From positions 1 to 64,000 of the forward strand of contig JAIOHV010000197.1 in NCBI GenBank assembly GCA_019912885.1: a DNA stretch of 64,000 nt, given 5' to 3'. The stretch is from a bacterium (GTDB lineage Bacteria; Lernaellota; Lernaellaia; JACKCT01). The stretch's first letter is position 1; each line of letters begins with the position of its first letter. The translations under genes and the position numbers were made by a program. Shown in pieces: positions 50,114 through 58,424 of this stretch. The notes under the pieces were generated by a model. That model saw only the letters and a program-made list of their open reading frames with translations, had not been told where the DNA came from and ran no database searches.

Positions 50114-51808
50114 TCATTTCAGCGGCGGGCCGCCAACCGCATTATAAACCTTCAACACGGCGGGCGGAACGGGCTGCCCGCCCGTGTGCGCCGAGATGGT
50201 CTCGGCGATGAATTCGGCGTTTTTCGTCATTCCGTATTTGCTCATCCAGTTCTCGATTTCGACTCCATCGGCGAGACTTTCAATAAAGTCATGCGGGCTG
50301 GCCTCGGAAATTTTCATTGCTTTTTTCAAATCGGAAACAGGTACGCTTTGGCGATGCGCGACGTGCCCGAATTCGTGTCTAACCGTGCCTGCCGTGCTGT
50401 TGTCCCTGAACCACCTCGGATCGATCTTGTTCTTGCCGGCACGAATCGCCTTTTCCATCTTGTTCAATGATGTCACGTTCAGGGAAACGCTTTCGTGGTC
50501 CGCCATTGCCAGCACGCCATCTTTCCGCGCGTAGGTGCTGATGGTCCTCGGCATTGGGTAACCACGACGAAACATCTCCTCCACCGCGCGCGCCGTTTCC
50601 TGCGCGACTTCAATCGTCGCGTCCTTCAAGCTGACGCTCTGAATTCCGTATTCGCTTTTGATGTGGTTTTCGACGCCACGGAGGTGCTTGATTTTTTTCG
50701 GCTCAAACCTCGATTTCGCACCGGTTTTTTTTGTCGGGGGCGAATCCGGCTCATCGACGACACCGTAATCCCCGGGGGCTTTCATCGCACTCATCTCGTC
50801 ACGGTCATCGACATCCGGCTCTCCGACGACAACGCAGTCGCAATGCGTGTGCGCGGGGATCGTCGGGAGTTCGTCGAGCTTGTAGACCTTGCCGTTTCGC
50901 GGCGAGCAGACGGGGCAGTCATACAGCCCCGACGTCAGCCACCGCACGCGCCCGATGCCGACATCCGTGTAAAAGGCCACGCGCCCCTGATTGTGGGCGC
51001 GGTTGTTTTCCGTCTCGACGATCGCGGCAAGCCGGTTCGCGGCCGAGGGGAATACCCGCCCCACGAATCCCCGTGGCGTTTCCTGCCCGGCGCGGCGAAA
51101 TTTTTCCGGGTCGGTGATGACCCGGCCGAGGTTCTGGACAACCGTCGATATCGAATCACCACGGACGATTCCGCCGGCGACCGCCGATTTGATTTTCGAC
51201 TTCAGTTCGTCGGCGACGTTGCCGGCGAGCTCGAGACGATACGCGGAGAGAAACTCCAGCCCCGCCCGGTCGATCAGCGTTGCCGCGCGCGCCGTTGCGG
51301 TTGCGATCTGCGCGTCTGTGAGGACTCCCCATCCACGGGGGGCGGGGCGCGCGCGCATGCCGGCGACGCCGGAGCCGATGCCGTCGTCGAACCCCTCCTC
51401 CGTTTGGCGCTCCGCGAGCCCCTCGTGCCGCGCCTTCATGTCGTCGACGATGCGATCGATTTCGGACTTCAGCGATTCGAGGCGCGCGAGCTTGGCCGGA
51501 CTTTCGGATTGAGGATCCAGCGTGAATTCCGCGATCGCCTGCCGAACGTCCTTTTCCGCGGCGGCGAGATGCTCGAAGTATTCGCCAAGATGCGCGTCGG
51601 ATTTTTCGCGCAACTTCGCCATGGCGTCGTCGGCGGATCGCTGTATCCGATCGGCGAGGACGTTCGCGCCTGTTCCCATCGACGCCGCGCGGTGCTCGTG
51701 CTTCGATGGCGACCGCGCGATCGCCGAGCGCCGCCGTGCGAGACGAAGCGCCGGCGCGAATTTCTTCGCGACACGCGCCCGAGCGATTCTGGCGGGGCGA
51801 ACGCGCAC
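50114..51808 (-). CDS. Mu-F-like head morphogenesis protein fused to a C-terminal zincin
   Basis: A 564-residue protein. The N-terminal about 330 residues carry the phage Mu F / SPP1 gp7 head morphogenesis pattern, ending in the MuF C-terminal block with RWLTSGLYDCPVCSPRNGKV and PAHTHCDCVVV (zinc-type cysteines and His). After a linker (about 350-400) comes a second domain with RHEFGHVAHR, a HExxH zincin motif with Glu and two His near residue 478, and FIESLADGVEIENW behind it. MuF proteins often carry toxin domains; here it may be a protease injected with DNA. GTG 51808 is the start. Fusion is seen directly, function is inferred. Confidence 0.75.
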   Translation of the reverse strand: MRVRPARIARARVAKKFAPALRLARRRSAIARSPSKHEHRAASMGTGANVLADRIQRSADDAMAKLREKSDAHLGEYFEHLAAAEKDVRQAIAEFTLDPQSESPAKLARLESLKSEIDRIVDDMKARHEGLAERQTEEGFDDGIGSGVAGMRARPAPRGWGVLTDAQIATATARAATLIDRAGLEFLSAYRLELAGNVADELKSKIKSAVAGGIVRGDSISTVVQNLGRVITDPEKFRRAGQETPRGFVGRVFPSAANRLAAIVETENNRAHNQGRVAFYTDVGIGRVRWLTSGLYDCPVCSPRNGKVYKLDELPTIPAHTHCDCVVVGEPDVDDRDEMSAMKAPGDYGVVDEPDSPPTKKTGAKSRFEPKKIKHLRGVENHIKSEYGIQSVSLKDATIEVAQETARAVEEMFRRGYPMPRTISTYARKDGVLAMADHESVSLNVTSLNKMEKAIRAGKNKIDPRWFRDNSTAGTVRHEFGHVAHRQSVPVSDLKKAMKISEASPHDFIESLADGVEIENWMSKYGMTKNAEFIAETISAHTGGQPVPPAVLKVYNAVGGPPLK

Positions 51809-51813
51809 GACGC

Positions 51814-53211
51814 TTACGCGGCCTTGTCGTTGGGCGGCACACCGTTGTTGGCGCGACCCGCGACCGTCGCCGGGTCCTGCGTCGCGCTTCCCGTGGCCTT
51901 GCCCGGATCAAATCCCAGCATCTCCGCTGCGTCCTGCGGCGTGATGACACCGGTCGAAACGAGCCCGATGATGTCTTGCACGCTCATCGTCGGGCGCACG
52001 CGGATTTCGTCCTGCGCGGCCTGAGCCGCTTCCTCGTCGGGATTGATCGCGAGCCACGTCTGGGCGGTGCGGCGGCTGATGATTCCCTGTTCGTGAAGTT
52101 TCCCGACCATCTCCTTGAACGCCGTGGTCGAGAACTGGGAAAAACCGCGATGACCCCATTCGACCGTCGCGCCACGCACGAGAAAGCCGAACAGCCAATC
52201 CAGATACGCCCAGGCGTATTCGCGAATCGCGTCGAGCGTGAGCGCGAGTTTTTCGCTCGCCACCTGCGCCGTCGAAAATGTGGCGCCGTCGCCGGTCAAA
52301 AGAGTGCGGGGGAATCCCATCGCGACGGCGATCGCTTCCTGCGCGGACTTCTTGCGGGTATCGGTATCGAGAACCTCGCCTTCGGTGCCAAGGAGCTTCG
52401 CGTCGTAGTAATACGGCCAGATCAGCGTGCTGCGCTTGTCCGACTCGTCGATGTTTTTCGCCATGTCATCGAGCATGTCCTGCGTGCAATGAATCAGCTT
52501 GTTGCCGAACATGCCGCCGGCGCGCGCGATCAGGATCGGATTCGCCCAGCGTTTGGCGATCGCCCGATCCGCGGCTCGCAAATCCCCGAGAAGTTCAATC
52601 TCTTCAAACGCGGGCAACAGCATGGAATTGCCGTGAGCCTCGAATTCCGCGGCGTCCCAGCGCGCATGAAAAAGACCCTCGATGTCGAGGCTTTCACCCA
52701 GCCCGCCTGTTCGCGCCTTCCCCTTTTTGTCGACCGGGAGTTGGATCGCGCTTTTCAGCTCGCCCTTCTCGTATTTCGGTTCGATGCCGATGGGATTGAC
52801 GACGCGCGCCATGTCGCGGTCGCTTTCCCAGAAACCGACGAGATCCCCTTTCACGAGCAGCTGCTGAATCTGCTGCTTCAAGTGCGAGAGAACCTTCTTT
52901 TTCCGGATCGCCCCGTTGACCTCCTTAAGCCTGTCTTCGCCGAGATCCTCGCCGCTCTCATCGACGACTTTTTGCGCGAAGATGGCGTCGCCGAAAGCCA
53001 GTGTGATGAAGGCGTTGACGATCGAACGGGGATATCCCGCCTTGCGGTAATGGTCGGCGGCCTTGAAGGCTTCTTCGTGCCATGTCTTCGGGTAAACGGT
53101 CGCCGAGTCCGTGCGAGCCGAAAATCGTCGGCTCGCCTTCGTTTCGAGCAGCTCGACCGGCAGCACCTCGACGTTTCCCGTTGTCATTCCCTGGCTTTGA
53201 TCTTCCGCCAC
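51814..53211 (-). CDS. Portal protein (DUF935 / Mu gp29-like)
   Basis: A 465-residue protein in the terminase-portal-F order of Mu-like heads. The N-terminal region, a central RWANPILIARAGGMFGNKL and the helical part LALTLDAIREYAWAYLDWLF, and the wing-like TFSTAQVASEKLA agree with DUF935 portals. It forms the dodecameric channel for DNA. GTG 53211 follows GAGGTGA by about five bases, so it is preferred to ATG 53187. Confidence 0.85.
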   Translation of the reverse strand: MAEDQSQGMTTGNVEVLPVELLETKASRRFSARTDSATVYPKTWHEEAFKAADHYRKAGYPRSIVNAFITLAFGDAIFAQKVVDESGEDLGEDRLKEVNGAIRKKKVLSHLKQQIQQLLVKGDLVGFWESDRDMARVVNPIGIEPKYEKGELKSAIQLPVDKKGKARTGGLGESLDIEGLFHARWDAAEFEAHGNSMLLPAFEEIELLGDLRAADRAIAKRWANPILIARAGGMFGNKLIHCTQDMLDDMAKNIDESDKRSTLIWPYYYDAKLLGTEGEVLDTDTRKKSAQEAIAVAMGFPRTLLTGDGATFSTAQVASEKLALTLDAIREYAWAYLDWLFGFLVRGATVEWGHRGFSQFSTTAFKEMVGKLHEQGIISRRTAQTWLAINPDEEAAQAAQDEIRVRPTMSVQDIIGLVSTGVITPQDAAEMLGFDPGKATGSATQDPATVAGRANNGVPPNDKAA

Positions 53212-53219
53212 AGTTCACC

Positions 53220-54821
53220 TCACCAAAAAGCTTCCGTGGAGCGCGAATGCACCCGAGGAACTTCGATTTCGACGGCTTCTTTCAGCCGGTCCAGCCGCGT
53301 CACGGACTCGCGCGCGAGGAAAAGAACGCGATAGGCATCGAGGATGTGATCGGAACCTTTCCGATAAACGATGGTCCGCGCGGTTCGGGTGTAGGTGTGT
53401 CCGATGATCTGGTCTTCGAGCTGCTCGTCTTCCTTTGGGAAAACGACGCCCTTCCTTTGCATGCATTTCGACCAGAGGTCCGTCGCGAAGACCTTCGCGT
53501 TTCGCAGGATCTTTTCTTCGGTGTCCTCGTCGCGATCGACGAGAATGTTTTCACCGAACTGATAGACGCGCAGCCGATCGATCAGACCGTCCCCGCGCAG
53601 ATCGGCGAACGCGTCGAGCGTTTTCAGTTCTTGATAGACGGAAAGGCCGTTTCCTCCGGCGTCAAGGCCGATACTGCCGAAGCCGTAAAGGCGATCGATC
53701 TCGCCAAGCAGCGCCGCCTGGATCGGATACGGAAGCCGCTCACAATGGATGCGAACCTTGCTGACAAGAATGGGAATACCCTTTTCGGTCTCCTCCACGG
53801 CGGCGATGACGATCTCGGACGGATCGTTCGTATAACCGAAGTCCACGCCGGCGTGATGCTCGACGCCGGGCACGCCGGCGAGAGGGCCGAGCAGTTCGGC
53901 GATCCGCTCGCGGATCGGCTCTTCCACGCCGTGGCCGTCGTCGCTCAGCGACAGGATGTCCTCGAAATCCTCTCCGTTGATCGCCAGATAATTCCATCCG
54001 GTCTTCTCGCGCTGACAGCGGTAGAAATGATCGAGGTTGAACGCCGCGTACGCGGGAGAGCCGTGCTCGCCGGCCACCTCGTGGACCCACCCCTCCGTGT
54101 TGCGCCCGCCGTGCAGTTCCTCCTTGCGTCTGGCCGTTTCCTCGTTCCAGTTCGGGTTCAGCCACGACGGCCACTTGAACACCGTCCAGTCTTTCGAGTT
54201 CGTGTATCGGTAGTAGGGCGTATCGCGGCGGCCATCGGGATTTGAATATGCGCGCAGGCGCCCCCCCGATTTCAGGCAGCCGTCCACCGCTTTCCACGCC
54301 TTGTTGGTCAGGCGCGCCGCCTCGTCGACGATGAGAAAGTCGACGTGATAGCTGCGCAGCGCGGATCCGTCATGCCCGGCGGGAACCAGATGAAGCAGGC
54401 AGCCATTGGCCCAGCGCAACCGGTAGTACGGCGCGCGCTTGATATCGAGCGATCGCCCGCCCCGCTTTCTCGCGACGGACGCGTTGATCTCCGGGACGTG
54501 ATCGATTTGCCACTCGATCTCCTCGACGATGTTGTCCAGGTGCCCCTGAAGCGGCGCGGTGACGAGAACCTCCTTGCCCTTGTTCGTGAAACAGAAATGC
54601 AGGCCGAGGCCGGAAATGTCGATGGACTTCCCGACGTCGCGGCCGTCCTGATGAATGATCCGGGGATCGGGACATTCGAGGTCTTCGACCTGGTGATCCC
54701 AGAACCTCCGCTTCGACAGGTCGCGATCGACGAGGTAGGTTTCGCCCCAAAGCCGCGGCGAAAGGAGGATTTCGAGCGCTCTCGGATCAATTTCGTAACC
54801 GTGCGACGGTGCGGCGCTCAT
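53220..54821 (-). CDS. terL: Terminase large subunit
   Basis: A 533-residue packaging motor. GRDVGKS (residues 60-66) is the terminase type Walker A; DFLIVDEAAR (161-170, Asp-Glu 166-167) is Walker B. The C-terminal nuclease is marked by AGVDFGYTNDPS and GSIGLDAGGNG (two catalytic aspartates). It cuts and pumps DNA into the prohead. ATG 54821 overlaps the stop of the small subunit (ATGA). Confidence 0.9.
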   Translation of the reverse strand: MSAAPSHGYEIDPRALEILLSPRLWGETYLVDRDLSKRRFWDHQVEDLECPDPRIIHQDGRDVGKSIDISGLGLHFCFTNKGKEVLVTAPLQGHLDNIVEEIEWQIDHVPEINASVARKRGGRSLDIKRAPYYRLRWANGCLLHLVPAGHDGSALRSYHVDFLIVDEAARLTNKAWKAVDGCLKSGGRLRAYSNPDGRRDTPYYRYTNSKDWTVFKWPSWLNPNWNEETARRKEELHGGRNTEGWVHEVAGEHGSPAYAAFNLDHFYRCQREKTGWNYLAINGEDFEDILSLSDDGHGVEEPIRERIAELLGPLAGVPGVEHHAGVDFGYTNDPSEIVIAAVEETEKGIPILVSKVRIHCERLPYPIQAALLGEIDRLYGFGSIGLDAGGNGLSVYQELKTLDAFADLRGDGLIDRLRVYQFGENILVDRDEDTEEKILRNAKVFATDLWSKCMQRKGVVFPKEDEQLEDQIIGHTYTRTARTIVYRKGSDHILDAYRVLFLARESVTRLDRLKEAVEIEVPRVHSRSTEAFW

Positions 54822-55210
54822 CGCTTCAGCTTTCCGGTGAGCGCGGCCGCGATACGCGAACGCAACAGCTTCAAGGCGTTGTCTTGGACCGTCCCGTCCG
54901 GATAGATCAGCCGCGTCGCCTTCGCGCGCGTGATGAGTACGCGGATCGAGGAAGGGCACGCGAGGTGGCGTTCCAGTTCCGATTCATCAAACCGGGAAAA
55001 TTGCCAAAGCCACTCCCACCGCGATCGCGCATTGATCGGTGGTTCGCTTTCGTCGGGCGTGAACACGACGGGGAATTTCGACCAGACGACGATGAGGCGC
55101 TGCAGCTCGATATCCTCGAGCAGCGGCACAATGTCCTCGTAGGCCGCCTCGCCCTTGATCGCGGCAAGAACGGCATGCGCAGGACGGCCGGCGGTCGATT
55201 CGACGCTCAT
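54818..55210 (-). CDS. Terminase small subunit, putative
   Basis: A 130-residue helical protein in the small-terminase position directly upstream of terL and coupled by ATGA. It has no recognisable HTH. The C-terminal SRIAAALTGKLKR is basic. It heads the late operon; a phage-wide repeat element lies 36 bp upstream. Name by position only. Confidence 0.5.
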   Translation of the reverse strand: MSVESTAGRPAHAVLAAIKGEAAYEDIVPLLEDIELQRLIVVWSKFPVVFTPDESEPPINARSRWEWLWQFSRFDESELERHLACPSSIRVLITRAKATRLIYPDGTVQDNALKLLRSRIAAALTGKLKR

Positions 55211-55245
55211 TCCGCCTTTATGCGCGGCGCGTTTTCATGTTTTGA

Positions 55246-55266
55246 AGGGCGGCGATTTTTTTAGGT
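55246..55266. repeat. Phage-wide element, copy F
   Basis: AAGGGCGGCGATTTTTTTAG; minus strand CTAAAAAAATCGCCGCCCTT, 36 bp upstream of the small terminase start. It differs from copies A and E only around the middle. Confidence 0.6.
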
Positions 55267-55965
55267 TGGAAGAGATTGCCGCCGCGGGACCGAGAGGGTC
55301 AGCCCCACCACGCCTTTGTGGCGTTTGAAACTGATGTATTGTCCCCAGCGTCGTTTCAGAACGCGCATCTCGCGCTCGACCTTTTCCGCGGTGCGATAGA
55401 GCGCGTTCCCACCACGGTTCGTCTCGCGTTTCTGGACGAAAGAGAACCGCTGGTCACTCCAAATCACGCGCTCCTCCAGAAGGTGACGGAGATTGAAGTC
55501 CGCGTCGCTTCGAAAAATCAGCTCCTCGTCCCAATAAAAATCGCGGCCGATGACGCCGAGAATTCCGCTCACCCAGGAGGTCAGCCCAAACGGCTCGAAA
55601 CCGCGCGTCTTGCGCACGTCGCCGTTCGACTGATTCCAACCGAAAAGGCTCACGCCCAGGTCGTCCGCACAAATCGCCGTCCGCTCGATCACCTGCGCGA
55701 TCTCCGGGACCGTCAGAAAGCGCCGGCGCCGGCCGACCATGCAGGCAACGGCCGTCACGTCGTCATCGAGAATTACGATGATCCGCTCGTCGAAATGGCG
55801 AAGAATCCAGTTCTTGACGCGGGATGCGCCGCGAATTTCGTCCGGAATCGCCGTGATCGGCAGGCCCGTAGGCCGATAGAGCTCGATCTCCGATTTCGGC
55901 ACCACCAAATACGCGTCAGGAATCAGACGGTGCGTCGAGATGGTCTCCGGTCGGCTTCTCGACAT
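55261..55965 (-). CDS. TET-associated-type glycosyltransferase (possible DNA hypermodification)
   Basis: A 234-residue GT-A protein. THRLIPDAYLVVPKSEIELY (residues 11-30), IPDEIRGASRVKNWIL (40-55) and VILDDDV (64-70, metal-binding DDD) agree with the TAGT family, known in phages as an enzyme that glycosylates modified bases. No TET/JBP dioxygenase is present in the window, so the base substrate is unclear. The start ATG 55965 lies inside the 3' end of the ParB-like gene (50 bp overlap), and both are transcribed together. Likely role: protecting phage DNA from restriction. Confidence 0.65.
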   Translation of the reverse strand: MSRSRPETISTHRLIPDAYLVVPKSEIELYRPTGLPITAIPDEIRGASRVKNWILRHFDERIIVILDDDVTAVACMVGRRRRFLTVPEIAQVIERTAICADDLGVSLFGWNQSNGDVRKTRGFEPFGLTSWVSGILGVIGRDFYWDEELIFRSDADFNLRHLLEERVIWSDQRFSFVQKRETNRGGNALYRTAEKVEREMRVLKRRWGQYISFKRHKGVVGLTLSVPRRQSLPT

Positions 55966-56677
55966 GATGACCTTCAACAAGCGCAAACAATTTCCTCCCG
56001 TCGACGACGCGGCCAAGGCCGATCTTTTTCCGTTTGCCCGCGGCGACCGACGCGTCGACGCGCTTCACTCCGAGCAGCTCCTGCGCGCGCATGAAGTCAC
56101 GCACGTCGCGATACATCAGGACGACGTAATCGAAATGTTCGAACGGCTGCAGGTCCATGCGGGGCCTATCGACGGCCGTTTGGTCCTTGGCGGCCGCGCC
56201 CCCTTCATCGAGTAGCTCCCGGAGATCGCTATCGGAAAAGCCCGTCCCGGCCATTCCCTCTCCGGATTCGAGCGATTCGAGAAGCTCGCGCAGCAGGTCG
56301 TCATCCCACCCGCCGAGTTCAACGAGGCGATTGTCCGCGAGCACGTAACTTGCATGGTCCTGCTCGTCCAGAGCAATGCCGCTGATCACTGGCGCGAGCC
56401 AATTGCCGGTGTTTGGATCCACGCGGATTCCCTCGGGCGGGCTTGCGCCCTCGTCGCGCATTTCCATCAGCGCATCGAGGCGTCCATGCCCGGCGAGCAG
56501 CTCGCCGGTTGAATCGTTGCGTAGCAGAGGGGCAATAAAGCCGTGCCGCGCGATGCTGGCGCGAATCTGTGTCAGGTTGTGGGCCTTGGGGTTTTTCTGG
56601 TAGCGCGCGACTTTGTCGAGCGAAACGAATTCGAGCTGATGCGTGTGTTCAGGCTGCTCAGCGGGCAAACAATTCAC
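55916..56677 (-). CDS. ParB/Srx-fold protein
   Basis: A 253-residue protein. Residues 22-30 (KVARYQKNP), ASIARHGFIAPLL and GELLAGHGRLDALMEM (about 56-72, with the phosphate-binding GHGR) form the ParB N-terminal domain. Phage ParB-like proteins are often next to DNA modification genes, some acting on nucleotides. A downstream TAGT-type gene overlaps it. The C-terminal third is unrecognised. It starts 20 bp inside the RarA-like gene end. Confidence 0.8.
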   Translation of the reverse strand: MNCLPAEQPEHTHQLEFVSLDKVARYQKNPKAHNLTQIRASIARHGFIAPLLRNDSTGELLAGHGRLDALMEMRDEGASPPEGIRVDPNTGNWLAPVISGIALDEQDHASYVLADNRLVELGGWDDDLLRELLESLESGEGMAGTGFSDSDLRELLDEGGAAAKDQTAVDRPRMDLQPFEHFDYVVLMYRDVRDFMRAQELLGVKRVDASVAAGKRKKIGLGRVVDGRKLFALVEGHHVEKPTGDHLDAPSDS

Positions 56678-57242
56678 CTTGAGGTTTCACCACCTTCGCG
56701 ACGGAATTGTCGAGCAGCCCCTTTTCCCTGGGGGAGAGGGCCTCGAATTCCTCGCGAAAGAAATCTTCCTTCGTCATGCCACGACCGCGCCCGCGGCTCG
56801 TGTGAACGTCGTAGGCATAGTCCGGAATGGGGACGGTGTTCTCGCGGGCATCCTGGAGCGCAGCCTCGATTTGCTCATCGCTCATGTCAATGCGGCGGTC
56901 ATAAATTAAATTCGTCAGGTGGTCGGCATCGCGGCATTTCGGCGCCTGGCAAAGAAGGATCACGGCCTTGCCAAGAAAGACCCGCGTCTTTTTCTTCCCG
57001 TCCTGCGTGACGAACTGATGCGCGCGGTGCAAGGACTCGATCTCTTGAGTGATCACGCCGAAGCAATCCTCGGCCGAAATCGTCAAGAGCCGTTTCCAGA
57101 CGTAATGGATAAATCCGGACTCGAATAACTCGACCGCAAAGTACCCCGCCACGGGGGCGTCGCCGCGCCGGATGGCCTTTTGCATCGCGGACGAGCACTC
57201 GAAGAAATTGTAACCGCGTACCGTTAGCTTTATGCGTCCCAT
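56658..57242 (-). CDS. RarA (MgsA) C-terminal-domain-like phage protein
   Basis: A 194-residue helical protein. SAMQKAIRRGDAPVAGYFAV and YVWKRLLTISAEDCFGVITQ match the C-terminal, ATPase-free part of RarA/MgsA-type replication-fork proteins; no Walker motif is present, so it is not a full RarA. Such short proteins occur in phage replication regions. ATG 57242 is preceded by GGAGGCGAC. It lies upstream of the ParB gene. Confidence 0.65.
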   Translation of the reverse strand: MGRIKLTVRGYNFFECSSAMQKAIRRGDAPVAGYFAVELFESGFIHYVWKRLLTISAEDCFGVITQEIESLHRAHQFVTQDGKKKTRVFLGKAVILLCQAPKCRDADHLTNLIYDRRIDMSDEQIEAALQDARENTVPIPDYAYDVHTSRGRGRGMTKEDFFREEFEALSPREKGLLDNSVAKVVKPQGELFAR

Positions 57243-57372
57243 GTCGCCTCCTGACCCGATGGGGCGCTGTTCCTCCCACAGTCGGAACCCCATTTCAAGC
57301 CGAATTTTGATGTCCTGCGGGACTGTATTTTTGTAATTCTGCGTGTTTCGCGTTTATCCGTCCTGGAAGCAT

Positions 57373-58188
57373 TCACGGCGCCGCCGGGGTGGTTGTATAG
57401 GGGCGGCCGGAAGAAAAACTTTTGTGGAGCCTGTTGGAGGCCGTATTGGCCGCCCCGGCAACGGATTCAAATGGGCGTGGAAATTCCAGGATACCGCGCA
57501 CGGTTTTCGCCGACCATCGCCCGCCACGTTTTGTTGGGATTTTTTCGTTTTCGAGCATGCGTGCGATTTCCCGGAAGCCGGCGCCGGCGTCGCGCGCTTC
57601 GTGCATGCGCACGATCGCGAGCTGCTCAACCTCGACTTCGATGAGTTCGCCATGGAGGCTCGCGGTGTAGCCGTAAGGTAGATGCCGGCTGATGCGTCGC
57701 CCTTTCGCGCGGGCGACGGCCATGCCCTCGGTAACGCGCTCGGAGATTTGATCGCGCTCCAACTCCCCGACCGCCGCCAACACGCGGTAGATGAATTTGC
57801 CCGTCGGGCTGCTGGTATCCAGCGACTGCGAAATACTGACAAAGTCCGCGCCGGCCTTCTCCAGCCGCGCCGCAATATCAATGCAGTCGATCGTGCTGCG
57901 AGAGATGCGCGATAGAGCGTATACGACGAGAATGCCCTTGGTTTCGCACACGCGATCGAGCGCAGCTTGGGCTTGCGGTCGATTCGAGAGGCGATGACCG
58001 GAAATGCCGGGGTCGCTGTAAATGTGCTCAACCTGGTGGCTGTACAGTTCCGCCCACTGGCGGATCCGCAGTTCCTGCGCCTCTAGGCTGAGCCCCTCGC
58101 GAGCCTGTTCTTCCGTGGAAACTCGGGTGTATCCGATGACCGCGCGCGGCTCGTTCGAACTTCTATTCGCTCCGATGGATTTTCGCAT
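57373..58188 (-). CDS. Serine recombinase (resolvase/invertase family)
   Basis: A 271-residue protein. IGYTRVSTEEQ (Ser 24 catalytic), GLSLEAQELRI, VYALSRISRS and LAAVGELERDQISERVTEGM are the resolvase core. Residues about 165-240 resemble the first part of the recombinase domain (YGYTA, REIARMLENEKIPTKRGGRW). It lacks the long coiled-coil/zinc domain of large integrases, so it may be an invertase or a small integrase. The last residues overlap the 5' end of the HTH gene upstream. Confidence 0.85.
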   Translation of the reverse strand: MRKSIGANRSSNEPRAVIGYTRVSTEEQAREGLSLEAQELRIRQWAELYSHQVEHIYSDPGISGHRLSNRPQAQAALDRVCETKGILVVYALSRISRSTIDCIDIAARLEKAGADFVSISQSLDTSSPTGKFIYRVLAAVGELERDQISERVTEGMAVARAKGRRISRHLPYGYTASLHGELIEVEVEQLAIVRMHEARDAGAGFREIARMLENEKIPTKRGGRWSAKTVRGILEFPRPFESVAGAANTASNRLHKSFSSGRPYTTTPAAP

Positions 58189-58390
58189 AGCGGATAACCT
58201 CCCTGGCTTCGATCAGGCGTCGTTTGTCGCCCGTCTGTTTTGTCGCCAGTTTTCCTTTGTCGATTTGCGCGTTGATCGTCTTTTCGCTTCGGCTCAAAAC
58301 GATCGCGGCCTGACGCACGGTCAGGCCGTCGATCATTCGCAAGTTGGGATCTTTCAGCATCGCCTGGATTTCTTTGAGCGTCAGGTCCAT
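58163..58390 (-). CDS. Small HTH protein (excisionase/MerR-like)
   Basis: A 75-residue protein with a winged-helix start (TVRQAAIVLSRSEKTINAQI, residues 24-43) and GDKRRLIEAREVIRYAK, the layout of small excisionase-type DNA-binding proteins. It is upstream of and overlaps the recombinase, so it may direct it. An 18-bp palindrome with GTAGGA arms lies 11 bp before its start. Confidence 0.7.
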   Translation of the reverse strand: MDLTLKEIQAMLKDPNLRMIDGLTVRQAAIVLSRSEKTINAQIDKGKLATKQTGDKRRLIEAREVIRYAKIHRSE

Positions 58391-58400
58391 GGGATCAGCC

Positions 58401-58418
58401 GTAGGATTAATTTCCTAC
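58401..58418. promoter_or_regulatory. Candidate operator GTAGGA-N6-TCCTAC
   Basis: GTAGGATTAATTTCCTAC is an 18-bp palindrome between the helicase end and the HTH gene start. A related palindrome with the same outer half-sites lies at 62922-62939. Confidence 0.55.
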
Positions 58419-58424
58419 CGTTTA

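Noticed and set aside
57373-58188. Serine recombinase as the integrase for tRNA-Thr
   Set aside because: It is short and lacks the C-terminal zinc/coiled-coil domain of large integrases, and serine integrases rarely use tRNA genes; the integrase is more likely beyond the right edge.
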